From assembly GCF_011075055.1 (NCBI RefSeq), contig NC_058155.1:7969537-8033536 (forward strand): a stretch of DNA of 64,000 nt, written 5' to 3'. This document shows positions 11,833-24,517 of this stretch, one piece after another. The stretch's first letter is position 1. Each line of letters begins with the position of its first letter. The DNA comes from Mangifera indica. Its lineage: Eukaryota > Streptophyta > Magnoliopsida > Sapindales > Anacardiaceae. A model generated the notes under the pieces. The model searched no databases. It was not told the origin of the DNA and saw only the letters and a list, made by a program, of their open reading frames with translations. The translations under genes and the position numbers were made by a program.

Positions 11833-13250
11833 ATTGGTTTTGGAGCTTTATTATAGAAGTAATTGTATCTTGTTTGCACAGTTTTTTCTTTTTTTGGTCA
11901 ATATTCTTTCTCGTTTCTAGCTTTTTAAGTATTCCTTTGGGGATTATCTGGCCCTGCTGCATCAAGAGATCATAATGTGGCAATTCATATGACAATTAAT
12001 TCATATTGTAATGTTATCTTATAGCTAATACTACAGGTTCAGCCACAATTCTGTCAATCGTAGGTAAGAATGATTACCTGGGAATCAATACATGAATCAC
12101 AAATGTGAAGTACAACTGATTCTTTTGTGGCCTCAACAAGTGTTACAACAGTATCTTTCCGGAAGTGAAATAATCTACATGTATTATAGAAAATATAAGT
12201 GATTAGGAAGTATGCAAGATTAGGATTGTAATCTCATTCATGTGAATGATTAGGAGCATGATGTTATTAAAGTGGTTTGATATGCTATTCAGAAACTTAC
12301 GTCTACTATTATGTAACTGATATTTCCGATGAAAATTTGGATTTTAGAATGTAAAAGTTGTCATCCCTTTGCCTCTATTCACAGTCATGAATCTATAGGA
12401 CAAATGAAAAAGATGATAATATAAATACATAAATAGATACACTTAGATCTTAGTACAATAAATCTACTCATTTAAGTATCAGTTAATTCTCACATCATCC
12501 TGTTGATATATGAGATGATTATACTATCTTGTTATGATAGGGTATAGAGATTAATGTGATCTCATGATAGTAGAAGACTAGATTGACATGTCAGAAGATC
12601 ATGGGAATGATTGAAATTGCTAAGATTCTCTCTTTCCGCTGTTTTTGAATGGAAGGCTTTTACCCCAATTAGGATTAATCTACACATAATGCATCTTGTC
12701 ACTGATGGTATAGCTAACTCTTATAAACTTAACCAAGATGAAGTCAAACCACACCACATTAAAAGTTTACTCAGATAATAATCTAACTAAAACATCAATG
12801 CCATGTTTACATTTATTTTCATAGGTGAAAGTTGGGTTTGACCCGAGACAGCTTAAGCCAAAAATGTCTTCCAACGTTCTCTCCTGCTTTTTCTTCATAA
12901 AGTGTGGAATGTAAAAAGAAGAGATAAGAGTAATGGTGAAAACCCTTCTAAGGAAGCACATGGGGGTGTTAGCTTAATAATAACTCTTCCAATTCCATCA
13001 TGTTTTAGAAGCTTTTTGTTCTCCTTATTTTATTAATAGTTGATTTGCCTTTTGTTGTTTAATAACTCATGATAAGGATGAAGAAGATCCTCTTCCTTAA
13101 CTTTCTGAGGGACCCTTCCATTCCATACTTTGTCTTCCTAATTATTCTTTAAACACTCTATTTGGATGCGAGGAACAAGAGAAACAACATATATAATTTT
13201 TAAAGTAAAATAATTGCATTGCATTTATCCTTTTTTGTCCTCATACAGAA
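11833..13250. other. APX 3' flank and intergenic sequence
   Basis: Holds the APX 3'UTR (to about 12000 by position; no single poly(A) signal stands out) and the 5' flank of the phosphohydrolase gene. The short open frames at 12767-12961 (-) and 13200-13433 (-) are low-quality or antisense shadows. No RNA gene or clear transposon end was recognised. Confidence 0.5.
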
Positions 13251-13916
13251 ATGGGAAGCACAGTGAGAAATGCAGAGAAACTGGTTGAGAGATACATGAA
13301 AGGGAATGACGCCTCCCATGATGCATCTCACGTTTGGCGGGTCAGAGATCTCGCCCTCTCTCTTGCTCAAGAAGAAGGCCTTTCTTCCCACCCAGACTCC
13401 ATGGAAATTGTAGAGCTTGCTGCACTTCTCCATGATATAGGTGACTACAAGTACTTGAGAGATCTATCTGAGGAGAAGATTGTTGAGGACTTTCTTGAGG
13501 AAGAAGGTGTAGAGGAAAACAAGAAGATAAAGATACTAAGCATCATTAAGAAAATGGGTTTCAAAGATGAACTTGCCGGGGTTGTAAGTGGTGAATTTTC
13601 TCTAGAATTTGGGGTGGTGCAAGATGCTGACCGTCTTGATGGAATTGGTGCTATTGGGATTGCTCGATGCTTTACCTTTGGTGGAAGTAGAAACAGAGTC
13701 CTTCATGATCCTGCCATTCTGCCACGTTCAGATTTGTCCAAAGATCAGTACATGAAGAAAGATGATCAGACAACTCTGAACCATTTTCATGAGAAACTTC
13801 TCAAGCTGAAGGATTTCATGAAAACAAAGGCTGGTCGGAGGAGGGCTGAGAAAAGGCATATGTTCATGGAGGAGTTCTTGAAGGAGTTCTATGAAGAATG
13901 GGATGGGAGAGCTTAA
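13251..13916 (+). CDS. HD-domain metal-dependent phosphohydrolase
   Basis: An intronless 221-residue protein of the HD superfamily, which are metal-dependent phosphohydrolases, often on nucleotides. The visible metal-site residues are H27 in the HDASHVWRV stretch, H61-D62 in AALLHDIGDYKY, and D127 in VQDADRLDGIGAIG. The segment FTFGGSRNRVLHDP and a basic, helical C-terminus (KAGRRRAEKRHMFMEEF) follow. It resembles the short YpgQ/YedJ-type HD hydrolases that occur in bacteria and plants. No transit or signal peptide is evident, so the cytosol is the default location. The first Met gives a natural N-terminus. The exact substrate cannot be told from the sequence. Confidence 0.88.
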   Translation: MGSTVRNAEKLVERYMKGNDASHDASHVWRVRDLALSLAQEEGLSSHPDSMEIVELAALLHDIGDYKYLRDLSEEKIVEDFLEEEGVEENKKIKILSIIKKMGFKDELAGVVSGEFSLEFGVVQDADRLDGIGAIGIARCFTFGGSRNRVLHDPAILPRSDLSKDQYMKKDDQTTLNHFHEKLLKLKDFMKTKAGRRRAEKRHMFMEEFLKEFYEEWDGRA

Positions 13917-14245
13917 ATGCTGTAGGCCTGTCACTTTTCCCATTTAAAATCATTTCATGATTTAATTCATTCTTAATCTTTGGACTTCAAGTGGAAAAAT
14001 TGCCGGAAACTTGCTCGCCTTTGCAGCAGGTTCTATAGAAAAATTTGTTATGAGAGAGTAATGTTCAACTTGAGTTGGGAAGGGATGAAATATTATATCA
14101 TCGAACATTCTATTTGACTTAAAAATAAAAAAAAATAAAATAATTGCATTTACCCCATTTAGATTTGGGTTACCACTCTAATTGGTACAACTAAAATAGA
14201 CTTTTTTTTTTAAAGAAATTTATGTTAGATTATTCTTTCATAATT
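13917..14245. other. 3' flank of phosphohydrolase gene
   Basis: Presumed 3'UTR and AT-rich spacer up to the foldback element. Nothing else recognisable. Confidence 0.5.
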
Positions 14246-16203
14246 CAGGGATATTAATTAAAATAGACAGTCATTTTTTCACCTAAACTTTTTTCGGTAA
14301 CAAATTTGACGTTTTACCTTTTTAAGTAAATTGTATTTTTCAATCCGAAAATATCCTCGTTTAATTTCTTAACATTATCGTAGCATTTTTTCGATTAATT
14401 GTCTATCTTCCGTAAAAAACATTACAATTAAATTATCTATCATAAATAAAATTTATAAATTGAAAAATAAAATAATTGATTGTTATATATCCAAAATAAT
14501 GGATATATGGGTTTTTCTTGAAACGGTGCGTTTTTTTCTCAAACAGGTTGTCAGAATTTGGTAAGGGGTGCGGAAAGGGAATGGTACGTTAAGAGATGCG
14601 GAAATTTGAAAAAGGGTGTAGAAATTTGGAAAGGGGTGCGGAAATCTTGTAAAGGGGTGTGGGAATTTGGTAAGGGGTGCGGGAAGGGAATATGTGCGTT
14701 AAGAGATGCGAAAATTTGAAAAACGGTGCGAAAATTTGGAAAGGGGTGCGAAAATCTAGTAAATGGGTGCGGATGCGGGTGCGGGAATTTAGAAAGGGGT
14801 GCGGGAAGGGAATGAGTGCGTTAAGAAATGCGAAAATTTGAAAAACGGTGCGAAAATCTTGTAAACGGGTGCGGATGTAGGTGCGGGAATGGGGATGCGG
14901 GATTTTGGTAAGGGGTGCGGGTGCGCGCGCTGGTGCTGCGGGCAAGGGGGCGCGCACTGGTGCGTGTGTGCGCTGACGCTTGCGTACGTGCAGGCGCGCA
15001 CGTGCGCGTTGGCACCCCCACACCCTTTACCAAAATCCCACACCCCTTACCGAAATCCCACACCCCTATTCCCGCACCTGCATCTGCACCCATTTACAAG
15101 ATTTCTGCACCCCTTTCCAAATTTTTGCACCGTTTTTTCAAATTTTCGCATCTCTTAACGCACTCATTCCCTTCCCGCACCCCTTACTAAATTCCTGCAC
15201 CCTCATTCCCACACCTGCATCCACACCCATTTACAAGATTTTCGTACCCCTTTCCAAATTTCCACACCGTTTTTCAAATTTCCACATCTCTTAACGCACC
15301 CATTCCCTTCCCGCACCCCCTACCAAATTCCTGCACCCTTAGCGCCAGCGCCCGCACGCACGCAGCGCTAGTGTGCGCACGCCCGCTTGCACGCACCCGC
15401 ACCCTTTACCAAAATCTCGTACCCTCATTCCCACATCCGCACCCATTTACAAGATTGCCACACCCCTTTCCAAATTTCTGCACTGTTTTTCAAATTTTCG
15501 CATCTCTTAACGCACCCATTCCCTTCTCGCACCCTCATTCCCGCATCTGCACCCATTTACAAGATTTTCACACCCCTTTCCAAATTTCTGCATTGTTTTT
15601 CAAATTTTCGCATCTCTTAACGCACCCATTCCCTTCCCGCACCCCTTACCAAATTCTCGCACCCGCATCCACACCCCTTTACAAGATTTCCGCACCATTT
15701 CTGCACCCTTTTTCAAATTTCCGCATCTCTTAACGCACCTATTCCCCTCCCGCACCCCTTTCCAAATTCCCGCATCTCTTCACGTAATCTATTTGAGAAA
15801 AAAACACATTGTTTCAAGAAAAACATATATATCCATTATTTTCTATATATAAGAATAAATTATTTTATAAAAAATTAATCTGTTTTTCAATTTATAAATT
15901 TTATTCATTACAGATAATTTAAAGATATCTCTATTATTTTGGATATATAACAATCAATTATTTTATAAAAAAATTATTTTATTTTTCAATTTATAAATTT
16001 TATTCATTACAGATAATTTAATCTTAATGCTTTTCGTGAAAGAGAATCAATTAATCAGCGAAAAGCAAACGTTGCGTTTGAGAAATTAGACAAGGGGTAT
16101 TTTTGGAATGAAAATAACAATTTGCTTAAAAAAGTAAAATGTCAAAATTATTGCCGAAAAAAGTTTAGACGGGAATGCTGCTGCATATTTTAATTAATAT
16201 CTC
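14246..16203. mobile_element. Foldback-type element with minisatellite arms
   Basis: About 1.96 kb is organised as one large inverted repeat. The outer ends share GATATTAATTAAAATA (left from 14250; right, inverse, ending 16201). The arms stay inverse copies through CTAAACTTTTTTCGG (14283 on the left, about 16163 on the right), TTTATAAATTGAAAAATAAA (about 14452), and AATAATGGATATAT with the CTTGAAAC segment (about 14493-14530 versus about 15810-15840). The inner halves are a GC-rich minisatellite in opposite orientations. CATAATT (14239-14245) and CATAATC (16204-16210) may be target-duplication remnants. The right arm contains a tandem duplication of roughly 100 bp (about 15850-16025). Foldback transposons with internal subrepeats are known from flies and plants; no transposase is present here. 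Confidence 0.8.
14555..15790. repeat. GC-rich minisatellite, inverted about a centre near 14970
   Basis: The basic unit is about 20-28 bp, like GTGCGGAAATTTGGAAAGGG. A higher-order unit of roughly 110-135 bp is marked by GTGCGTTAAGAGATGCG, seen near 14585, 14697 and 14816. Its inverse, CGCATCTCTTAACGCAC, occurs near 15147, 15500, 15610 and 15721, with a variant near 15282. The centre (14920-15020) is alternating GC (GTGCGCGCGC, CGTGCGCG). The many overlapping open frames across this block are by-products of the repeat and not genes. Confidence 0.9.
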
Positions 16204-16959
16204 CATAATCCAATTTCAACATTAATAAATTGAACTGCTTCACATAATTTTATATAAAAATTTTTACTAACCTTATAATCATTATACACGATAAATGAAA
16301 AGTTTAAATTTAAAATTTTTTTGGTAAGATGAATTACAATGTTTAAAAGCGTAGTAAAGATTCAAACTCAGAAGTGAATATAATTTGATGTTTCTGGTTA
16401 AAAATCCTAATGTTTTTGTTATACTTTGATTATTTTATTAGTAAATGTAAGAAAGTTGAGTATTGTACCAAAAGTCAGGAAGGATTGCATGATTTATCCT
16501 CTCTCTCTAATGCAAAAGTTAAAGAGAACATTAGGGTGGTTAAACGTAGGCGATGTGGGACTCCAATATCGAAAACTTCTATAGAGTAATGAAACAGCTG
16601 TTGTAGAATAATTCGACAGGGAAAAAAAAAAAAAATTAGAGAAGATAAAAAGATTGCTTGATGATGATGCTGTTTCAAAAATATTTTTGTAAAGATTTGG
16701 CTGATGATGATGGCATGCAATGCAACTAATTTTATATCAAAATGGTGTCTCAACTACTTTCTGTGAAATAAAAATATTAAATCTTGAATTGTGAGTGAGC
16801 TTTTACCTAAGCATGGGATTGAAACTAAGACATTTTAACAAATTGCCTTTTTTAGGTCTCTTCATTATCCTATAATAAATTTTTGAATATATAATTAAAT
16901 ATATAAATAATATATCATCATTTAATTAGATTTTATTTTATTTTTATTTTAAAATTATT

Positions 16960-17304
16960 TAGTTACAAATGATTCGTCTTTATTCTGACAAAGACGAACG
17001 TCAAACCAAAGGGGCGAAAATGTAACATCGACAACAGTAAAAGAGAAATCACAATCATTAGAAGGAAAAATATAACTTTTCAGAGTTTAATCTTAAAGAA
17101 AAATTATTAATTTTTAAATCAAATAAAGAAATAAAATAAAATATTATTATTTTTAATATATTATAAGTTAAATAACTATTTTACTCTCAAAATTAATTAA
17201 TTATATTAATTTTAACTATTTATAAGTAAAAATTTTAGTTTTTAATATTTCATTAGTACGACTTTCGGGTTTCAACAAACTTTTTTGGATGAGAATAAGT
17301 CTTT
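16960..17304. mobile_element. Degraded GGCC-family MULE-like MITE, right part
   Basis: The right end GGATGAGAATAAGTCTTTTAAC (to about 17304) and the preceding arm (AATTAATTATATTAATTTTAA and the 'tttataagtaaaaatttta' stretch) match other family members. The left terminus is missing or too eroded to place, so the start is approximate. Confidence 0.5.
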
Positions 17305-17738
17305 TAACTTAACTTAATTATATAATTAATACATCATTTATATATTTAATTATATAATTAAAAATATATTCATTAATTTTATTCTAAATAAATTGGACAT
17401 ATATATTATTAATTTTAAATCAGGAATGCTATCCTTTCAAAACTTGCCACGTCATTCACGGCTTCTAATTCTGATATTTTAAAAGATCCGGCATGCACTT
17501 ATTAAAATAATTACTTGGTGTTTATATTGTTGAATTAATTGATTCGTTGATGGATTGCAGTTAAATTAGGTTAACCGTTGATGTTTGTTTGATTCGACGT
17601 CGCATCGCCTCCTATAAATAAATTAAAAGTAAAATCTGTAAATAAATAAGATTTTTTTAAAAAATTTTTTAAAGGAAAGGAATGAGTGGGATACTGGAGA
17701 CAAGGAATTGTATTGGCAATTTATAATATATTTATCTT

Positions 17739-17870
17739 ATGCGTATAATTTTAGGTATAAATAATAATATATTATTATATAATTAAATAATTAAAGATAA
17801 ATTAATATTTAATATATAATATTATATTATTATTTATATATAAAATTATATATATAAATTATATATATAA
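17739..17870. repeat. AT-rich palindromic MITE, copy 2 of 6
   Basis: The block has ATGCGTATAATTTTAGGTAT at its left and ATATAAAATTATATATATAA at its right, around a TTAAAGATAAATTAATATTT centre shared with the copy at 2487. Boundaries are approximate. Confidence 0.55.
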
Positions 17871-18186
17871 TTATATTATTCATAATAATAGGCTAATAAA
17901 ATTTAATAAATGTTAAAACAAGGAACTCCCTTCACTGACTTCCTGATCGAGCCTTCCGATCTCACGAAAGTGGTGAAATTTATTTATTGTTAGGTATTCA
18001 ATGATATTAGTCGAAAGCTATCGGTTATTTAATAAATGTCGCATATACAAACTTTGATAATATACCATATAGTCATTGATTCTTATTTAAATATTAAAAA
18101 GTAATGTTTTATATTTAATTATATGAAATTAATATATAATGATGTGTTATCATATATTATATTATTTTATTTAATTTAAAATATTT

Positions 18187-18212
18187 AAATATATATATAT
18201 TATTTATATATC

Positions 18213-18246
<34 letters not shown>
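18187..18246. repeat. (TA)n microsatellite
   Basis: Alternating TA runs, the longest from about 18216 to 18246. Confidence 0.85.
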
Positions 18247-18247
<1 letters not shown>

Positions 18248-20357
18248 CTTTTATTGAATTTTAAAATAGTTTCTACTCTTTATCCTTCTCTTTCTCTTAG
18301 TTTACCATTTATTTCCCCTCTTCTCACCTAACCATGCACTTCTTCTTCTTCTTCTCTATCCTTATTTCTCTGCCGCCACTTCTTTATATTTCATTTACTT
18401 CTCATTTTTCTTTTGCAATATGGCTAATCACAACTTGGAAAGCATTGCTAGATTGCGGTATGGCCTAATCATGAAATCAGTTTGACAACGATGATATATG
18501 GTTGTAAGTTTTGGGTTGTTGAGTTTTGTAATTTTTGGAAATTCAACTTGAGGATAATGACGATGGTTGGTGGTTAATGGTTTTAGGTTGTTTAATTCTC
18601 CAAGCTAAGTCAATATCTTTTCATCTGACTCAATCACCATCGCTAGCTTTACCAAAATGAATGTAGTAGTAGTGTTTTCTCATCTATTTGCCCTAATCTT
18701 TGTGTCTCGATAGTTAAGATGTGATAGTTAGACTCTCTCGTGTTTTAATGTAACAAAATTAAGCAAACTATTTGTTTAATGCACTAACAAAATTTTAAGA
18801 CATGATTTATGTCATAACCAAAATGAAAACACTAAAAAAAACAAAAACCAAAAAAATCTACATGAAATGCTTGTTTCATTTCCCATAAAGAGTGTTCAAC
18901 AAGGAATGAATCAATTTCGTTAGTTTGCCTAAAATTGGATAAAAATTAAAGTATGAATATGAAACTCTTGATCAAAATATAAAACACCTATTTCATATAA
19001 TATCAAATCTAAAATAAATGAAACCGTTCTCAAAATCATTCACAGTTCTAAAAAAGTTGAAGATTCAAAGTTGAATAAATATTTCAAATTTGATATAATC
19101 GTATCTTTAAAAAGTCCTCAAATTTTTTCACAAAAATGAAAACATTCTAATTACATATTGAATGTCTATATATATACACACATAAATATGAAACTTTTAA
19201 AGATGACATTCTTATCCTAAATTCAAAGATTTTAGTGAGTTTCACCCATTTCTCGAGACTATGTAGCAAAAATCAATGAACTTTCGAAGCTAATGACTGA
19301 GTTCCCATATCCAAAAGTTCAAATTTGTATATAAAAACAAGTCTTGGGAGCATAATCAAATTTTAGAGAGTTTAAGGGAGAGAAAGGAAAGAATATTTGT
19401 GCAAGTCAAAGCTCAAAAGTTCAATATGATCATTCTCAACAGTCTTCACTCCTTTTGTCCTTAAATCATGCCTTGAGAGAGCAAATTTGTATATATTCTT
19501 TTTGTGTTTGATAGTACAATTCAACTACTTTTTATGGAAAGTAAAATAACACGTCCAATCTTAGTTAATAAAATTAAGTTTTAGATTAAAAAAATTATAA
19601 TTTATATATTTAATAATAAAAAATAATTATTGGACAATACATTTGTTGGCAACTTATTGTGTGATGTTATTGTACAAAGACAACTCTTTTATGAATAGTT
19701 TCGTTAGTAAATATAGGAATAAAAAAAAGGTAAGAAAATTATATGAATATAATATGATAAAAATAAAAATAAAAATACGTATTTAATATATAAAATAAAT
19801 ATTTACTATATTTTGAATTTAAAATTTTAAAATACATATTTAAAATATAAATTAAATATGAATAATTTATATTTTTCGTAATGAAAAGAAATCGTGCTAC
19901 TCTGCCAACAATTTATGCCACTCATTAGGAAGAAGAAATTTAGAGTAAATTTTAGGATGAGTATTATTATTATTATTATTAAATATTATCAATTTAAGGA
20001 ATTTTCTTCCCAACAAAGGGCCACATTTGTTGAAAGAAGTACGTAAATTGGATTCAAATCTTGTCCGAAAACATCAGTCGAACATTACTTGTGACAGCGC
20101 AGAGATGGAGCCCACGCTATAACAGGGGTCTGCTTGATTTAAAATTTGATTTAACAAGTTCATTTTCAGCGCCGTAACCTTTCCAATCAAATATGAGCCC
20201 CATATTTTATTTCGCTGTATCAGATATTTTCCGCTGCTCTACAGTCTACGCTGTAACACCTGTTCCTCACCAGTACATCATTAAATTTTGTTTGTAGATG
20301 GACTTTTTATTGAGAAGGATTTTAATGGGTGATCCGAAAAGAGAATATTAAAAAGAA

Positions 20358-21333
20358 GGCCAAATGGCTCTGCCCACCCAAGGTTTAGTGTAACCCCGCT
20401 CACCTCTATTAACTTTTAAAAATCTAAATATTTATTCATTCATTAATTTTAGTTATTACAATTAGAAATAAAATCATTATTTAAAATTTTTTATTCAAAC
20501 AAAAAAAATTTTTTTTCTCTTAATTTTAAAAATAACTATTTTCTTCTAACTTAATTTTAAAAAATTAATCTTTGACTTCCACTATATATTTTTTAGGGTT
20601 TTATATTTTTAGAATAAACAATCTCCCTCTTAAACTTTGAAACATTATACGTATATCTCAAAAACTTCATTCCATCTTTTCGATGATCGTTTTTTCTAAC
20701 ATTCCTCTCCAATGGCATCTCATCTCCCTCTTAGTGCTTTTCTCATATAGAAAAATTAAAAACTCGATCAAAATGATCAGATTTTCACAAATGATTCTTG
20801 AAATAACAATGAATCGTAATGAAGATCAATGCAAAACATCGGCTTCAACGTCCTTCATCTTTGGGAAACACCGATCTAAGTTTCTTGAAGACCAAGGATG
20901 CTAAAGATTGACATATTGCACTGATCTTTGTTGTGATTAGTGATCGTTTTAGGGAGCTTTGTGTGCAAAAATTCGTTCATTTTGACTAGTCTTGGTAGTG
21001 GTCCATGACAGAGGAAGTTGCAACTAGTATCGATGGTCATCCACCGATACCAAAAAAATAAGGCTAGTTGTCACTAGAGAAAACTTACTGGAAAAGGGAA
21101 ATAAAAGAGAAATCTAAGGGGTCAAATAATCACTTTTCAAATTTGATTAGAGAAATTTATTGGTTTTTAAACTAAGAAAAAATATTACAACGTTTTAGTT
21201 TTTTAATTTTTTTAAATTAAATAATAATTTTATTTTTAATTATAATAATTATAATTAATAAATAAATAAAATTTTAAATTTTTAAAAATTAATAGAGTTG
21301 AGGTTAGAATTACGCTAGACCTTTGATTCGGCC
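20358..21333. mobile_element. GGCC-ended MULE-like MITE with 9-bp duplication
   Basis: A 976-bp copy starting GGCCAAATGGCTCTGCCCAC and ending ...CCTTTGATTCGGCC. The flanks are TAAAAAGAA (20349-20357) and TAAAAAAAA (21334-21342), 8 of 9 matching, though A-richness weakens this. The core (20640-21130) is less AT-rich, holds an open frame of 73 codons with no recognisable domain, and is treated as non-coding. Confidence 0.72.
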
Positions 21334-22182
21334 TAAAAAAAAGTTCAGGTGCCTTGTGCCTGAAAGGTGTGTGCTGGCGAAACATAAGTTGGTTACAATA
21401 GGACAAGACCACAAGTAATGTATTTGTTTATTTAAAGAAAATAAAAAGGCAAAAAGTTTAACCAAATTTTGTAAAGGGTTACAAAAGAATATATATATAA
21501 AATATATTATTATATTATTAAATATTATTTTATTATTAATTAAAAAGTTTTAACAAAAAATCCAATTTAAATTGATTTATTATTTTTATTAATTTAAAAT
21601 TATCTAATATATATATATATATATTATTTTATCTAGATTTAACAATTTTATTTATCTAAATTTATATTTTTTATATGAGATTTTAAGTACGGACTTATGA
21701 ATTATAAAAAAAATGATAATTAGGATAGAAAAAAATATAGGATTTTTATTAAAATTTTTAAAATAAAAATAAAATTATATTTAATTAAGTGATCTACCTA
21801 TGATAGTTTAAGTTGTCTACCTATAACTTAAACACGGTTTTTGTTTTCTGTCTATAACAGTTTAAAGATATTTAGTTATTTTTAAACAATCTCCTTTAAA
21901 ATATAATAATTTTTAATTAATAACCATTATATTATTTTATTTTATTTTGTGATTTTAAAAAAAAGAATTGGCACACGAGACATGCATGGCGACGTAGAAA
22001 ATTGAACGAAATGGAAATAAGAAAATGGTAACTTGTGTGTCACTCTTTGTTGATTCTGGACAGCACATGTCCAAAGCCGCCAGGTCTCACCAATAATCTC
22101 TTTCAGCCTACCAAACAATTTGTCATTTGTTAACGTCAGAAGAAGTCCGCGCCGTAAGCGTCAAGTTTCATGTTTGTCCTAA
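21334..22182. other. Intergenic spacer between two MITEs
   Basis: AT-rich DNA with a TA tract near 21609-21625. The portion from about 21960 to 22180 is of more average composition, but no gene was recognised. Confidence 0.5.
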
Positions 22183-22897
22183 GGCCAAAGGATTTATTCC
22201 CAACTAGATATTACTTTTTTTTCAAATTTTTATCATTTAATTTAAAATAATTTTTTTACCCATTTATAAGTAATTAAAATTAATTAAATTTATTAATTTT
22301 AAAATTTTATCTCTTTTTATTTTTAAACCTTAAAAAATAATAATTTTTTTTAAACTAATAGTTTGAAAAATAATATTTTTTCTTAAGATTTACTCTTTAA
22401 TCTTTGACTGTTTCTTTAGTGTCATCTTTTATGGTTTCTTCCTCTTGACATATTCTCTCTCTTCGATGATCTTTCTCTCTTCATTTCCTGCTTTTTTGAT
22501 TGACAAATCAAGTAGAAAAGGCAAAGATGAGATCTCTCTCGTATTCGACTTCTCAACTTGAATTCTCAATCAAAGAAGGGAGAGATGAAAAAAGAGAAAA
22601 TACGTAGGAGAGAGAGACTATCAAAGATAACATTGGAGAAGCCGCTAGAGATTGAAGAGTAAACCCTAAGAGGAAAAATTTTGTTTTTTAAACTTTGACC
22701 TAGAGAAAAATTATTATTTTTTAGGGTTTAAGAAAAAAAAAATAAAATTTAAGTTTTATTTAAATATTATAGATAAAATAATTTATTCTTAAAACTAATA
22801 AATTTTACTGTTTATGAATAAATAATTTTTTTTTTAAATTAAAAAAATAAAAACTTAGAAAATGAACCATCTTTGGATGAGAATAAGCCCTTTGGCC
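22183..22897. mobile_element. GGCC-ended MULE-like MITE
   Basis: This 715-bp element has ends GGCCAAAGGATTTATTCCCA and GATGAGAATAAGCCCTTTGGCC. The flanking 9-mers TTGTCCTAA and GAGTCCGAA match at 6 of 9. Its arms are inverse AT-rich sequences. The core has a CT-rich left half (TCTCTCTCTTCGATGATC region) and an AG-rich right half (GGAGAGAGAGACTATC region), so the element could fold back on itself. Confidence 0.72.
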
Positions 22898-23699
22898 GAG
22901 TCCGAAATGCATAAATTTTTCTTTACATCGATGTATCACAACCCGTTGCAACAAAAAGTAATTAAACTGATAATTTATATATAAATAATAAATGCTGCTA
23001 TTTTAACATAAAGTGCACGAGAAATTACTTTGTTAAAGTCGTTGAAAGGTTTATCCCTAATGGCTATTTTCCTCCCAAGGTTTGTTGAAATTATTTTCTC
23101 GCCCTGTTTTTTTAGCCGCTCATCCAATTATCTTAGTAATATATATATTTTTGTAATGAGAAACTCGTTCGAATTATATCACTATTTTCAGGATCAAACT
23201 AACCTTAGTGAATAGGACCTAATTTTAATTTAATGTGAATAATGAAAATACTAATAAAACTTTTTTTTTATAAATAAAATCTCTGAAGTCTCCTAATCCT
23301 AAAATCACTTTCCGTTTCTTCACCAATTCATCTCATCTTTTTTTCGCTTAGGATCACCCTAAGATGAAAGACTACTTGTGACTTTTGCTTACATAATTGG
23401 AGAGTCAAATTGATACCAAGCTTAGGTTGCGACGAAAAAATTTGAGATCACAAGTTGCAATTCAATGTGGTCAAGTCGTGATTTTGTTTTCTTTATTGAC
23501 GAATCACCATTCATAAGTTATAATCAACAACAAAGATGATGAAAATGAGGTGTTTGAGAGAGAAAATATAAAATCTAACCATGGAAATGGTGACAATTTT
23601 TTTTTTTCTTTTTGTTAGTCTTATTATGAATTTCTATGACTTTGTTTTTACTTTGGTTACTCAGTGATTATGTAAAGATTTTGACTTAATTTTATGAAA
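22898..23699. other. Intergenic spacer, no gene seen
   Basis: AT-rich sequence. The open frame 23030-23215 has no recognisable domain and is not called. Confidence 0.5.
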
Positions 23700-24019
23700 G
23701 GCTAAAAGTCTTACTTCCACCTAAGATTTAGCCTATTTTCAAACTAATATTTGTGAAGTTTTAAAAACTTAAATATTCATTTATTATTAAACATCGGTTA
23801 AAATTAATAGGAATAAAGTTATTAATTATCAAAATATTAAGAAAAAATGAGATAAAATTATACATATTTTAATATTAATATTAAAATAACGGTTTTACTT
23901 TTATATATAATAAATTTTTTTTATAGATATTTAATGATGAATGAGTATTTGGGTTTTTAAAATTTTACGAATATGAGTTTGATAATAGATTAAACCTGGT
24001 GGGAATAAGTCTTTTGGCC
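23700..24019. mobile_element. Compact GGCC-ended MULE-like MITE with 9-bp duplication
   Basis: At 320 bp this is the shortest full copy of the family. It opens GGCTAAAAGTCTTACTTCCA and closes GGTGGGAATAAGTCTTTTGGCC. The flanks are TTTATGAAA (23691-23699) and TTCATGAAA (24020-24028), 8 of 9 matching. It lacks the large core seen in the longer copies, so it is mostly the two arms. Confidence 0.82.
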
Positions 24020-24113
24020 TTCATGAAATTGGATGTCTAATATTTAGGCAATGGTGGATGGTGGTAAGTTGTCAAGCCTTGTGGCATGAGCCATGGTGTT
24101 ATTGTTTTATTTA

Positions 24114-24517
24114 GGTTTGCAAGTGAGTCAAACTGCTCACGACTTATTTACAACTTGATTTGTGTCGAGTCAAACTTAATTTGGTAATTAATGAGTTAAG
24201 TTCAAACTCAAGAGGCTCAAGTATTATACTTGAGTTGAGTTCGAGTTTATTGTTATCAATTTGGTGAGTTATGATCTTATAACTCAGTTGGAATATAATA
24301 TCAATAAATTTTTAAAGGTTTAAAAATCTTTATACCCCTAAAATCTTACTCAATTTTTTAAGGGTTTAACATGATGAGATAATCAATAAATAAATAAGTT
24401 ATGAAATTTAGTTATAATTTTTCAAATCAAACTCAGATTAGTAGTTATAATTTTCAGTTTGAGTTGAAGCTTACAACTCCCAAACTTGTTGAGTTCAAAT
24501 TTTGTAGAAACCTAATT
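24114..24517. mobile_element. Possible hAT-like MITE
   Basis: TTAGGTTTGCAAGTGAG at the left and an inverse AAACCTAA at the right enclose repeated GAGTTCGAGTT/AACTCAAGAG-type words similar in style to the 4935 element. No convincing target duplication was found, so boundaries and class are tentative. Confidence 0.35.

Larger units (their letters stand above)
16204..20357. other. Gene-free AT-rich intergenic region
   Basis: About 4.1 kb with no supported gene. It contains a broken MULE-like copy (listed), a palindromic AT repeat (listed), TA tracts, and a (TAT)n run near 19964-19981. The open frame 16475-16753 (-) is low complexity. No tRNA or other RNA gene was recognised. Confidence 0.55.

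Noticed and set aside
14589..15733. Cluster of overlapping open frames on both strands in the GC-rich block
   Set aside because: They arise because a minisatellite unit without stops is read in several frames. All are His/Pro/Arg low-complexity and share no known domain.
14555..15790. Regular repeats that might be mistaken for a CRISPR-like array
   Set aside because: Units are contiguous and degenerate with no unique spacers, they invert at the centre, and the genome is plant nuclear.
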